NCBI GenBank assembly: GCA_017618715.1
Contig: JAFZTS010000009.1
Coordinates: 1 to 37,911 of the forward strand
Reading direction: 5' to 3'
Length of the DNA: 37,911 nucleotides
Source: Bacteroidales bacterium
GTDB lineage: Bacteria > Bacteroidota > Bacteroidia > Bacteroidales > UBA3663
In this document: one piece after another, positions 24,361 to 33,331 of the stretch
How positions within the stretch are numbered: position 1 is the stretch's first letter
Layout: every line of letters starts with the position of its first letter
Made by a program: the position numbers and the translations under genes
The notes under the pieces: model-generated
Databases searched by the model: none
What the model saw: only the letters and a program-made list of their open reading frames with translations
Told to the model about the DNA's origin: nothing

Positions 24361-24378
24361 TTAATTAAATAGGGGCGA

Positions 24379-26784
24379 TTACCTTATATATACCTTCTTG
24401 ACGCTGCCATCCGGCAATCGAATAATATTGACACCATGCTGCAATGCGTCATGGCGATTACCATTCAGATCGTAGATGTCAGTTGGCGTGGTTTCGTGGT
24501 CGATAGAGATGTCTTCCAATCCTTCGCTTTGACCAAAGCTGGCATTGATGGCGATACGACTGGCAGAAGCCGGCATGGTAAAGTGACAAGTACTGCCATC
24601 AAAGTGCTGTGGTGTGGACGACGAGCCATCATAGGTCACCACGGTCCATCCTGTCACGATACGCGAGCCGATGGGGTTCCCGTCCTCGTCAAGGGTGGGT
24701 GAGCCCTCGATGGTCACTTCGCGGGAAGGGAAGTATTTGCCGTCGAAACGCCCTTTCGAGAGTGGGATGCCGTTGAAGGTGATGGTGAGGTCGGCCAACG
24801 TCGTGTCGGCCATCAGCTTGTTGATATCGGTGACGATGGGTGTGCCCAAAGAATAGTAATCGGCCACCTGGGAATAGAAACTCGATGTGCGTCCCTTCAG
24901 CCAGTTCTTCGCACTCGTTATCTCTCCATCGTAATTGGGCCACCATTGGTTGATAAGCTTGCGATGGATAGGGTATTCGGTTTTGATCAGTTTGTACATC
25001 GGCTCCCACACCTCCCACGTACCTTCCAGGTTGAGAAAGTCACCCATATAGATGGCGCAGCGGTCGGTGAAAGCGTGCATGAAGTCTTCGTTCTCCATGA
25101 GTCGCCTGAACAGAAGCGTGTGATTGTAGCTGTTTGCTCCCCAGTTATGGCTGTAGTCATAAGTCGGATTGTAAAGCCACTTGAAAATCTGGTAACTGGA
25201 ATTGCCTTGTCCATAAAGGCCCATCACATAATCTGCATCCTTGGCCACGAATCGCCAACGTCCGCCTTCTTCGCGTGGTCGCCACATCATGAAGTTGTTG
25301 CCGGGGAAGTCGAAATTGTTGTAATAGAGGTTCATGACCATGAGGTCGATGTACTCGTTGATGTCCATGAGATTCTCATATTCTTCCAACGTATGGCCTT
25401 GTTCGTTGTAGAAGCTTACAAAGGCGTTGTAGTTATCCCATGTGCCCTCTTTGAGTTCCTTCCAGTTCTCCACCATGTCGATGTCCTCCAATCCGTCGTA
25501 GTTGGTATAGATGTTCGACGCGTTGCTGCGTTCGCGGATGTTGAGGATTCCCTTGTAGGTGCCGTTCAGGAAAAAGATGGCGGGTTGCCAGGCCTGCCAG
25601 TCGAGGTCGCCATGCGATGCCATAGTGCGTTGGCAGATGGCATCGCGCATATACAGGTAGTCGAAGTCATTGCCTGCATTCCGAAGCATGATCGATTTGT
25701 ATTTTTTAAGTCCTGGTCGCTGGTCGGGGAAGAACTCATACTTGAGATGCTTCTCGCCAAAGCGCTTGTTGGCATAGACCGCAAGAGTTTTGAGCATGTG
25801 GCCTCGTGAGGCGGCTCCGGCAACGCGTGTTTCGCACAACTGGTTAAGTTGGCTGGCGCTGTCAGCCTCGGTGAAGAACTCGAAGTTGATGGGTCGCCGC
25901 CAATCGTATTCATAGTTCCTCTTCGAACTGCTGTATGAGCCATTGACGTAGATGCCGATCTTCGAATCGTTGAAATACTTGTTGTTGGTGACTATCGAAA
26001 CGACGGGCAAAGTCATCTCGCGCCCCATAAAGATGTATGACTGGGTTGTGGAACGCGGGGATAGATAACCTTGGCAGAAAAGTTTGGCGCGGATGACGCG
26101 AGTCGATGAGAATCGGATAGGGGAGGTGTAGGGCTGACTTTCCGTTGTGGGCTCACTGCCATCGGTCGTATAGCGTATCTCAGTTCCTTCGGGTGTTCCT
26201 TCTGGGAGCAAGAGGGTCAGTTCGATAGTCTGCGAACTGGTCATCACATGGCCTGGCTCGCTGAAAACGGGTTCGCCCAAAATCTCCGTGCAGATTTGGC
26301 CGCAGTTTTCAGCCGAAGGAGTGGGCGTATATTGATAGCCCCAAACATCCGAGCCAGAGGTCTCACGACCGTAAGAGATGTTGGGGGCAGGTTGTTTCTT
26401 TTCGATGAACACCGAATCGACAATCTCGCCCTCTTGTCCAAATAGATATACGCTGGCCCCCTTGCCCGAATCGATGCGGAAGGAGGTATGCATGCCTGTC
26501 GCCTCCTTGTCGCAATAGACCAGGACATAACCATGCGAGACAAGGCCGCGCATGGGTAACTGATAGGCATCACTGCCGTCTCGCAGCGTGCCGAGGGAAT
26601 AGTTCGAGAGCATGGCTGTCGAGCTCGATGCCATGTTGTAGAGTTCCACCCATGAGTCGGGGAACTCGTTGAGGTCATCCATTGTACAGTCGATGTTCGA
26701 CTGCATGACTTCGTTGATGATTACCTGCGCTGCCAGGAAGGGGCATAGCAGTAAAGAGAATAGAATTGTTGAGAGACGTTTCAT
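24379..26784 (-). CDS. secreted CotH-family protein with lamin-tail and chitobiase-like domains
   Basis: An 801-residue exported protein. Signal peptide MKRLSTILFSLLLCPFLA is followed by a lamin-tail domain (about 20-150, VIINEVMQSN through DVWGYQYTPTPSAENCG). A beta-hexosaminidase C-terminal-like repeat follows (about 185-255, GTEIRYTTDGSEPTT). The CotH kinase domain covers about 260-600, with MLRNAGNDFDYLYMRDAICQ, LNGTYKGILNIRERSN and the metal-binding KDADYVMG. The C terminus DIYDLNGNRHDAL to SVKKVYIR resembles a type IX secretion sorting domain. CotH proteins in spore formers phosphorylate coat proteins; the target here is unknown. The open frame begins with a TTG at 26787; ATG 26784 is preferred. 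It lies downstream of xylB but is separated by a hairpin. Confidence 0.85.
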   Translation of the reverse strand: MKRLSTILFSLLLCPFLAAQVIINEVMQSNIDCTMDDLNEFPDSWVELYNMASSSTAMLSNYSLGTLRDGSDAYQLPMRGLVSHGYVLVYCDKEATGMHTSFRIDSGKGASVYLFGQEGEIVDSVFIEKKQPAPNISYGRETSGSDVWGYQYTPTPSAENCGQICTEILGEPVFSEPGHVMTSSQTIELTLLLPEGTPEGTEIRYTTDGSEPTTESQPYTSPIRFSSTRVIRAKLFCQGYLSPRSTTQSYIFMGREMTLPVVSIVTNNKYFNDSKIGIYVNGSYSSSKRNYEYDWRRPINFEFFTEADSASQLNQLCETRVAGAASRGHMLKTLAVYANKRFGEKHLKYEFFPDQRPGLKKYKSIMLRNAGNDFDYLYMRDAICQRTMASHGDLDWQAWQPAIFFLNGTYKGILNIRERSNASNIYTNYDGLEDIDMVENWKELKEGTWDNYNAFVSFYNEQGHTLEEYENLMDINEYIDLMVMNLYYNNFDFPGNNFMMWRPREEGGRWRFVAKDADYVMGLYGQGNSSYQIFKWLYNPTYDYSHNWGANSYNHTLLFRRLMENEDFMHAFTDRCAIYMGDFLNLEGTWEVWEPMYKLIKTEYPIHRKLINQWWPNYDGEITSAKNWLKGRTSSFYSQVADYYSLGTPIVTDINKLMADTTLADLTITFNGIPLSKGRFDGKYFPSREVTIEGSPTLDEDGNPIGSRIVTGWTVVTYDGSSSTPQHFDGSTCHFTMPASASRIAINASFGQSEGLEDISIDHETTPTDIYDLNGNRHDALQHGVNIIRLPDGSVKKVYIR

Positions 26785-26804
26785 CAAAGCAATAAGTAAA
26801 AGGT

Positions 26805-26831
26805 GAAAGGGAGTCTTTCCGGCTCCCTTTC
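26805..26831. terminator. hairpin after xylB
   Basis: GAAAGGGAG (26805-26813) and CTCCCTTTC (26823-26831) form a 9-bp stem between the xylB stop and the cotH-like start. A modest T-run (CACCTTTT) follows on the minus strand. Confidence 0.65.
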
Positions 26832-26870
26832 AATCGATATGGATGTAAGGCGTTCACTTGCCAGAAGATA

Positions 26871-28352
26871 TCAGAGACAAGCCTTCCAACGCTCGTAAGC
26901 CTCCTTGTAGGCTGCGACATCTTCAACGGGCTTCTCGGTAGCGATGTGCTTCAAGGTCTTGAACGCATCGTCGCTGTCCTTGTAGATGCCTGCACCGATA
27001 CCTGCGCCGTAAGCTGCACCCACCGAGCCATCGGTCTCGTAGAGTTCGATCGAAGCACCCGTCACGGCTGCCAATGTGCGACGGAAGAGGGGCGAAAGGA
27101 AGAGGTTGGCGTGGCCGGCCTTGATGGTCTTGATATCCATGCCCATGCCTGCCATGATCTCCATGCCGTAGGCAAATGAGAATGCAATGCCTTCCTGGGC
27201 GGCACGAATGATGTGTGCCTTCTTGTGGATGTTGAAGTTGATGCCGTGGATGCTTGCACCACGGTTGACGTTCTGGAGTACGCGTTCTGCGCCGTTGCCG
27301 AATGGGATGACGCTGAGGCCTTCTGCACCTACGGGCACACTCTCGGCCAGGTCGTTCATCTCTCCGTAGCTGATTCCTTCTGGGGCGATGGTACGCTTTA
27401 CCCAGGCATTGAGGATGCCGGTACCGTTGATGCAGAGGAGTACGCCCAGACGAGTGTCGGGTTGGTTGTGATTGACATGTGCAAAGGTGTTGACACGGCT
27501 GAGCGGATCATAGTTGACTTCGCCGAGAACGCCATAGACAACGCCTGAAGTGCCGCCGGTAGCTGCCACTTCGCCTGGCTTCATTACGTTGAGCGAGAGG
27601 GCATTGTTCGGCTGGTCACCGCCACGATAGCTGATTGGTGTGCCTTCGGGCAATCCCAGTTCGTCGGAAATAGCCTTGCAGACACGGCTCTGAATAGAGA
27701 AGGTCGGCACTATTTCTGCGATGTATGACTCGGGGAAGCCGAAATAGTTCATCACATCCTTCGAAACCTCATTGTTCTTGAAGTCCCAGAACATGCCTTC
27801 CGAAAGTCCGGAGATAGTGGTTTTCTTGTCACCGCCCGAGAGTCGCATGGCGATATAGTCGCCTGGAAGCATGATCTTGTAGATTTTCTCAAAAAGTTCC
27901 GGCTCGTTCTCCTTCACCCATGCCAACTTGGCGGCTGTGAAGTTGCCGGGGCTGTTGAGCAAATGATTGAGGCACTTGTCGCCGCCGATAGCTTCGAAAG
28001 CGGCATTGCCGTAGGGTACTGCACGGCCATCACACCAGATGATGGCGGGGCGCAGCGGCTTGCCGTCCTTGTCAACACAAACCAAACCGTGCATCTGGTA
28101 CGAGATGCCGATAGCCTTGACGTCTTTGAGCGAAGATACGGCGGCAGCCTTTGCAGCTACACGCTTGGTGGCCTGGACGAGTTCGTCCCACCACATTTCG
28201 GGTTCCTGTTCAGCCCATCCTGCTTGCTTGGCAAGGATAGGGGCTTCGGCATCAGGGTACTGTGCACTTGCTACGGTCTGACCGGTCTGGGCATCAACGA
28301 GGGAGGCCTTTACTGACGAAGTACCAATGTCATATCCTAATAGTAGATTCAT
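26871..28352 (-). CDS. xylB: xylulokinase (FGGY kinase)
   Basis: Phosphorylates D-xylulose to D-xylulose 5-phosphate, the point where xylose joins the arabinose route. The 493 residues show the N-terminal LLGYDIGTSSVKASLVD, the substrate motif ISYQMHGLVCVDKDG, IIWCDGRA, and the catalytic Asp in YRGGDQPNNALSLN. The FGGY adenosine region is KTIKAGHANLFLSPLFRRTLAAVTGASIELYETDGSVGAAYGAGIG. No xylose isomerase gene is adjacent, so xylA must be elsewhere or the kinase serves xylulose from another source. It is divergent in sequence from araB, so not a recent duplication. Confidence 0.92.
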   Translation of the reverse strand: MNLLLGYDIGTSSVKASLVDAQTGQTVASAQYPDAEAPILAKQAGWAEQEPEMWWDELVQATKRVAAKAAAVSSLKDVKAIGISYQMHGLVCVDKDGKPLRPAIIWCDGRAVPYGNAAFEAIGGDKCLNHLLNSPGNFTAAKLAWVKENEPELFEKIYKIMLPGDYIAMRLSGGDKKTTISGLSEGMFWDFKNNEVSKDVMNYFGFPESYIAEIVPTFSIQSRVCKAISDELGLPEGTPISYRGGDQPNNALSLNVMKPGEVAATGGTSGVVYGVLGEVNYDPLSRVNTFAHVNHNQPDTRLGVLLCINGTGILNAWVKRTIAPEGISYGEMNDLAESVPVGAEGLSVIPFGNGAERVLQNVNRGASIHGINFNIHKKAHIIRAAQEGIAFSFAYGMEIMAGMGMDIKTIKAGHANLFLSPLFRRTLAAVTGASIELYETDGSVGAAYGAGIGAGIYKDSDDAFKTLKHIATEKPVEDVAAYKEAYERWKACL

Positions 28353-28390
28353 AAGTTGAGGTATTATTATTAATTATTGGGTTAATTGCG

Positions 28391-28398
28391 CGAAGATA
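28391..28398 (-). promoter_or_regulatory. possible -7 box of xylB
   Basis: TATCTTCG on the minus strand, one base from TAnnTTTG, about 39 bp upstream of the start codon. The -33 element is not clear. Confidence 0.35.
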
Positions 28399-28460
28399 AT
28401 ATAAAGATTTTAAGGGAACTCACCTGCGGCTTTGAAGCCGAAGGAAGTGATGGAAATGCT

Positions 28461-29177
28461 TTACTGCTTGAAACGATAGAAGCGTGCGGCTCTATGACTC
28501 ACGTTTTGCTCCCATTCGTTGAGGGGAACAATGTAAGGTTTGTTCATCACGAGCTTGGCGAAGTTGCGGACGTCAATCTTCTTGCCGCTCACTTGTTCAT
28601 GCAGTCGGCGCAATTGTGCAGCCGTAAACTTTGCCGGCATCATCTCGAAGAGCATCTGGGGTTGCTGGCCTGCCATCCGGTAGAGTTCCTGCAGCGTGTC
28701 CTGAATGATGATATTGTGATCGAAGGCAAGTTGCGGAAGGTCTTGTACCGGATACCAAGCCTTGTCGGGAAACGATTCCATTGCGTTTCTCTCATTGCGA
28801 TGAGTCGTGCGGCTGCTGATCCTCATGAGTGACAGGTAGGAAATGGTGACGATACGGCCGATCTTCTGCTTGATGGCATTCTCAAGCCAAAGAACGTCCT
28901 TCGGATTGGAGGTGCGGGAAGGGGAGCCGTAGGCACGGAATTGCTTGAAGAGAGGATGATGTTTGCCAGTTACGTTGGTGATGATGTCAAGGGCCGCTTC
29001 GTCCAGATCTTCGTCCGTGTGCAAGAGGCGCCCAGGGAGCTTGAGGTTGTTGTATTGCTCTTCGGGCACCTCATTGCCACGTCGGGAGAGGAGTACCTGA
29101 AGCGATTCGCCATCGAAGCCAAGTATCACGCAGTCAACCGAGACGTGCGGGTCGAAATTCAGAGCATCCTGGTCCAT
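28461..29177 (-). CDS. araR: AraR-type Nudix-related transcriptional regulator
   Basis: A 238-residue regulator. An N-terminal Nudix fold (about 10-150, VSVDCVILGFDGESLQVLLSRRG) joins a C-terminal winged helix (about 165-238, MPAKFTAAQLRRLHEQVSGKKIDVRNFAKLVMN). The Nudix box is degenerate: the REuxEE core reads LDIITN, so hydrolase activity is probably lost and the fold used to sense a ligand. That is the arrangement of the L-arabinose-responsive AraR of Bacteroides. Location beside xylB, GH51 and the ara operon supports this. The frame runs on to 29510, but the promoter at 29261-29292 lies inside it and MDQDALNFDPHVSVD at 29177 is the natural start. Confidence 0.82.
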   Translation of the reverse strand: MDQDALNFDPHVSVDCVILGFDGESLQVLLSRRGNEVPEEQYNNLKLPGRLLHTDEDLDEAALDIITNVTGKHHPLFKQFRAYGSPSRTSNPKDVLWLENAIKQKIGRIVTISYLSLMRISSRTTHRNERNAMESFPDKAWYPVQDLPQLAFDHNIIIQDTLQELYRMAGQQPQMLFEMMPAKFTAAQLRRLHEQVSGKKIDVRNFAKLVMNKPYIVPLNEWEQNVSHRAARFYRFKQ

Positions 29178-29260
29178 GTTGTTCGGTGGATTGGAATTAG
29201 ATAATGTAAATCGAGCGTAAATCTGTAAAAGTATTACTTGTTCAATGTAGATTTGCGATG

Positions 29261-29292
29261 CAAAGATAGTGTCTTTTTTACTTTCTTCCAAA
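29261..29292 (-). promoter_or_regulatory. promoter of araR-type regulator
   Basis: On the minus strand TTTGG (29288-29292) and TATCTTTG (29261-29268) have a 19-bp spacer, an exact consensus match. The leader is about 75 nt. Confidence 0.75.
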
Positions 29293-29818
29293 TTTTTTCG
29301 GTATTTTTTTTGATACATCCATCCAAGGGTTATCATTTTCTGTACAATAAGCGATATATATTGTATTATAAAGTATTGAAAGCAAACAGCTGTAGGTATA
29401 GCGTAACATATACAATAAGCAACAATGTTAAAAATCATTAACTCTGGTTTTCCCCATCTTTTTGGTTGTAATTTCTGACCAAAGGCTTCGATGTTATTGT
29501 TCGTGGCCATGGGTGAGCGGTTGTCTTATTCCTTTGGAATATGAAGAGCCTCCTCATGAATCGCGGATAATGTCTGAATTGTACAATAAGTATTCAGCTG
29601 GGGAATTGTCTGTGTTAGGCTATGGCATGCTTTCCTATATAATATTTAAAATGTATAAAGGAAAATTAACTTTCATTCAGCCTAATTAAACTTTAGTTGT
29701 TTTTGCCTGTTTTCTTGCTCAAATATTGCATTTCAATTGTCCGAAAACTGTATCATCCCCCCAATTTTGTTACAAAAATCCGTCTGTAGCGTCCAATTTG
29801 AGAAAAATAAAGCAAGAA
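29293..29818. other. long divergent intergenic region with short repeats
   Basis: About 520 bp of AT-rich sequence lies between the regulator and susC promoters with no credible gene. TACAATAAG occurs three times in the same orientation (29343-29351, 29411-29419, 29582-29590). The first is the left half of an inverted repeat TACAATA / TATTGTA with a 9-bp spacer (29343-29365). A small palindrome TATTCC-TTT-GGAATA lies at 29527-29541. These are candidate protein-binding sites only. Confidence 0.4.
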
Positions 29819-29850
29819 TTTGGAATTACGAAAAAAATGCGCTATGTTTG
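29819..29850 (+). promoter_or_regulatory. promoter of susC operon
   Basis: TTTGG (29819-29823) and TATGTTTG (29843-29850) with a 19-bp spacer. The leader of about 113 nt contains a potential bulged stem GAATTCTTGCA / TGCAGGATTC with an inner GCAC / GTGC hairpin, then a 10-bp tandem repeat ACAATTACAT (29935-29954). Confidence 0.75.
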
Positions 29851-29969
29851 CAGTCGAATTCTTGCACCAATTATGTGCTTGTTGCAGGATTCTACCTATA
29901 TCTAAAGTGTTATTCTGAACTTACAACCACTTTTACAATTACATACAATTACATCTAAAAACATTTTTT

Positions 29970-32900
29970 ATGAAAATCACCTGTCAATCTTTGTTCGGGA
30001 ATCGAGCATGCAACATGTTGTATGCACTCGTATTGCTCGTGATGTTCCCAGTGATGGTCATTGCACAGAATGTGACTATTCGGGGACAAGTGTTGGATGA
30101 CCTGGGAGAGCCCGTCACTGGCGCTAACGTCGTTCAGGCTGGAACGACCAACGGTACCATTACGGATCTCAATGGTAACTTCTCCATCAATGTGCCTGCC
30201 GGCGCAAAGCTGCACTTCTCGTTCATCGGCTACCTCTCACAGGAGCTTCCTGCCCAGAACGGCATGAAGGTCACTCTTGAGGAGGACCGCCGCGCCCTTG
30301 AGGACGTAGTAGTCGTAGGTTATGGTACAATGAAGAAGAGCGACATCTCTGGATCGGTTGCTACCGTTGACCAGGACGCCGTTATGAAGCGTGTGCCTCA
30401 GAACATTGGCCAGGCCCTCCAGGGCGCTGCTGCCGGTGTGATGGTTACACAGCAGGACGGTTCTCCTGAAGGACGTGCCGCTATCCGCATCCGTGGTGTA
30501 GGTACCATCAATGGCGATGCATCTCCTCTCTACGATGTCGATGGTGTTCAGGTTGGCAACAGCGCCGACTTCGTGAACCCTGCCGACATCGAGCGCATTG
30601 AGGTTTTGAAGGATGCCTCCGCAACCGCTATCTACGGTTCTGCTGGTGCCAACGGCGTTGTCATGATCACCACCAAGCATGGTCAGAGAGGTGTCACCAA
30701 CATCAACATCACCGCTGACTGGGGTCTGCAGACACTGCCTTATACCCTCGACGTGCTGAATCTGAACGACTATGCAACTGCTATTAAGGAAGCCAAGAGC
30801 AACGATGGCGCTATGTTCATCAACCAGCTCTGGAACAACCCCAACGGTGCTAAGGAAATCGACTGGCAGAAGGAAATGACCCGTGCTGCCCTGAAGCAGG
30901 CCTATGGCGTTTCGGTAAACGGCGGTAACGACAAGACTCTGTACAACATCTCGTTCGGTTACAACAACATCGACGGTCTGGTTATCAATACCAACTATCA
31001 GCGCTTCACCACACGTGCGAACGTATCTTCTAAGGTGAACAAGTTCCTCGAGGTTGGTGGCGACATCAACTACACCCACAGCCAGAGCCACGGTTCAAAT
31101 GCCGGTATGGGTAACAACCAGAACCTTTCTTCTCTCCGTGACTTCGCTTCGATGACTCCTACTCTCGACTACTACGATCAGAACGATCCTTCCAAGTCGA
31201 TGATTCACGTGAACCTTGTTAACCCCGACGGAACATACGGCGCAGGTTACCTGATGACTCCTAACGGATGGGAAGGCAATACTTCGATTGCTGCCAACCC
31301 CTACGCTACTCAGATGCAGAACAACGAGCGCGGCCGCAATGGTTTCGACCGTATCCAGACAACCGCTTTCGTTGACCTCACCTTCCTTGAGACCTCTCAT
31401 CACAAGCTCGACGTTCGCAGCCAGGGTACTTCTACCTACTGGGGCAACAACAGCTCTGACTACACAGGTGGTCGTACACGTTACAATCAGATCAATGGCG
31501 TTTGGACTGAGGTTCTTCTGCCTTCAGGCTCTGACCAGAACTATTCGTTCTCTTTGAACAACAGCCACGGCTATAGCCTCGGCATCCAGACCTACCTCAC
31601 CTATAATCTCAACTATGAGATGCACAACTTGACCGTAATGGCCGGTAATGAGGTTGGCAAGTCTTGGGGCCAGTGGCTCGGCGGCAGCGCCCGTCAGTTC
31701 CCCTCGGTAATGAACCGTAACTTCGGTCTGACTGAGGATATCAACTCCAAGAGTGTGAACGGTGGTTACAATGCCGACACCCACACCATCTCTTACTTCG
31801 CACGTGCTACCTATAATCTCTTGGACCGTTACATCCTGACTGGTACAATCCGTCGAGATGGTAGCTCCAACTTCGGTGAGGGTAACCGTTGGGGTACCTT
31901 CCCATCTGCAGCCGGTGCATGGCGTATCAGCGAGGAGCCATTCTTGAAGGACAACGAATTTGTTGACAACCTGAAGCTCCGTGTAGGTTGGGGTCAGACC
32001 GGTAACGCCGGTGGCGTAGCTGGCAAGGCTATCGCAGCCCTGAAGGGTGACGGTGCTTACAGCTTCTATCCCGAGGGTGGTGCCTCTGGTTTCACTGGCA
32101 ACCGTAATCGTGAGACCGGTTGGTATGCTGGTTTGGTTGACACCAACCTGAAGTGGGAGACCACCGAGATGACCAACATCGGTATCGACTTCGCATTCCT
32201 CAACAACTGGGATATCACTCTTGATTACTTCATCAAGAACACCAAGGACCTCCTCCTTTATCAGCAGATTCGTCCAACCGCTGGTTTCACCCAGGTTTAT
32301 ACCAACTATGGTGAGATTGAGAACAAGGGCTTCGAGTTCGCTGTTGGTTATCACAAGCAGTTCACCAAGAACTTTGGCTTCAATGCTCGTCTGACCGGTT
32401 CTACTTTGAAGAACAAGGTGAAGAAGATGGGTGATCCTCTCTACAACACCTGCTCCGGCAACTCCGGCACAATCGACGGCTCTCAGGTAGGTGCTATCGA
32501 CGGCAACGGCGACTGGAACAACCACTCTATCTGTATGGAGGGCGAGGCTGTAGGTTCATTCTATGGCTATGTAACCGACGGCATCATCAAGGACGAGGCC
32601 GACTTGGCCGCTTATCTTGCAAGTCTTGGAGGCTCAGGCTCAGGCCAGCCTAACGATGAAATGACCAAGGTTGACACCGACCACCCATTGGCAGTTGGCG
32701 ATATGAAGTTCAAGGACCTCAATGGTGACGGTGCTATCAACTCTGATGACCGCAAGATCCTCGGCAATGGCTTCCCGGCACTTAACTACGGTTTGACCCT
32801 CGGCGCAACCTATAGGGATTTCGACTTCAGCCTCTATATGTATGGCGTATTCGGACAGGACGTTTTGTCTTACTCTGCAATGAAGATGAGCTCTATGCGT

Positions 32901-33284
32901 CAGCTTGACGACCAGTGCACACCTAACATCCTGAAGGAGTCTTACGACGAAGCCTTCCGCAATGGTAAGGGTTCTCTGCCTCGTCTGTCAATCATCGACT
33001 CCAACCGTAACTACCGTGTCAGCGACATGTGGGTGAAGAACGGTGATTTCCTCCGTATTGCTAACCTCCAGGTAGGTTACAACCTGCCAAAGAGCATTGC
33101 AAAGAACCTCTTTGTTCAGAAGTGCCGTGTTTATGTTGGTGTTACCAACCTCCTCACCATCTCTGGCTACAACAAGTATGGCGATCCTGAGTGCGGTAGC
33201 GGTTCTGTTCTCTATACTGGTCTCGATACCGGTCGTTATCCTCAGCCTCGTACCTACATGGCTGGTCTCAACGTAACATTCTAA
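29970..33284 (+). CDS. SusC/RagA-family TonB-dependent outer-membrane transporter
   Basis: Imports oligosaccharides across the outer membrane using TonB energy, working with the SusD lipoprotein as its lid. The 1104 residues begin with an extended signal region (NMLYALVLLVMFPVMVIAQ). A carboxypeptidase-D-like domain follows (about 30-110, VTIRGQVLDDLGEPVTGANV), then the SusC signature DVVVVGYGTMKKSDISGSV and a plug domain (about 125-230, with IRIRGVGTINGDASPLYDVDGV and DASATAIYGSAGANGVV). The beta-barrel ends at VTF. It lacks the extra N-terminal domain of anti-sigma-linked transporters, fitting control by a promoter repressor. Codon bias is strong. susD follows after 47 bp. The substrate is not readable from sequence. 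Confidence 0.96.
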   Translation: MKITCQSLFGNRACNMLYALVLLVMFPVMVIAQNVTIRGQVLDDLGEPVTGANVVQAGTTNGTITDLNGNFSINVPAGAKLHFSFIGYLSQELPAQNGMKVTLEEDRRALEDVVVVGYGTMKKSDISGSVATVDQDAVMKRVPQNIGQALQGAAAGVMVTQQDGSPEGRAAIRIRGVGTINGDASPLYDVDGVQVGNSADFVNPADIERIEVLKDASATAIYGSAGANGVVMITTKHGQRGVTNINITADWGLQTLPYTLDVLNLNDYATAIKEAKSNDGAMFINQLWNNPNGAKEIDWQKEMTRAALKQAYGVSVNGGNDKTLYNISFGYNNIDGLVINTNYQRFTTRANVSSKVNKFLEVGGDINYTHSQSHGSNAGMGNNQNLSSLRDFASMTPTLDYYDQNDPSKSMIHVNLVNPDGTYGAGYLMTPNGWEGNTSIAANPYATQMQNNERGRNGFDRIQTTAFVDLTFLETSHHKLDVRSQGTSTYWGNNSSDYTGGRTRYNQINGVWTEVLLPSGSDQNYSFSLNNSHGYSLGIQTYLTYNLNYEMHNLTVMAGNEVGKSWGQWLGGSARQFPSVMNRNFGLTEDINSKSVNGGYNADTHTISYFARATYNLLDRYILTGTIRRDGSSNFGEGNRWGTFPSAAGAWRISEEPFLKDNEFVDNLKLRVGWGQTGNAGGVAGKAIAALKGDGAYSFYPEGGASGFTGNRNRETGWYAGLVDTNLKWETTEMTNIGIDFAFLNNWDITLDYFIKNTKDLLLYQQIRPTAGFTQVYTNYGEIENKGFEFAVGYHKQFTKNFGFNARLTGSTLKNKVKKMGDPLYNTCSGNSGTIDGSQVGAIDGNGDWNNHSICMEGEAVGSFYGYVTDGIIKDEADLAAYLASLGGSGSGQPNDEMTKVDTDHPLAVGDMKFKDLNGDGAINSDDRKILGNGFPALNYGLTLGATYRDFDFSLYMYGVFGQDVLSYSAMKMSSMRQLDDQCTPNILKESYDEAFRNGKGSLPRLSIIDSNRNYRVSDMWVKNGDFLRIANLQVGYNLPKSIAKNLFVQKCRVYVGVTNLLTISGYNKYGDPECGSGSVLYTGLDTGRYPQPRTYMAGLNVTF

Positions 33285-33331
33285 TTATAGTTGATTGTTA
33301 GAATTAGAAATCATTTTATAAGTATATAGAT

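Noticed and set aside
29178..29510. 111-codon N-terminal extension of the AraR-type regulator
   Set aside because: An exact promoter lies inside it at 29261-29292, composition is AT-rich and non-coding, and the Nudix domain begins just after the inner ATG.
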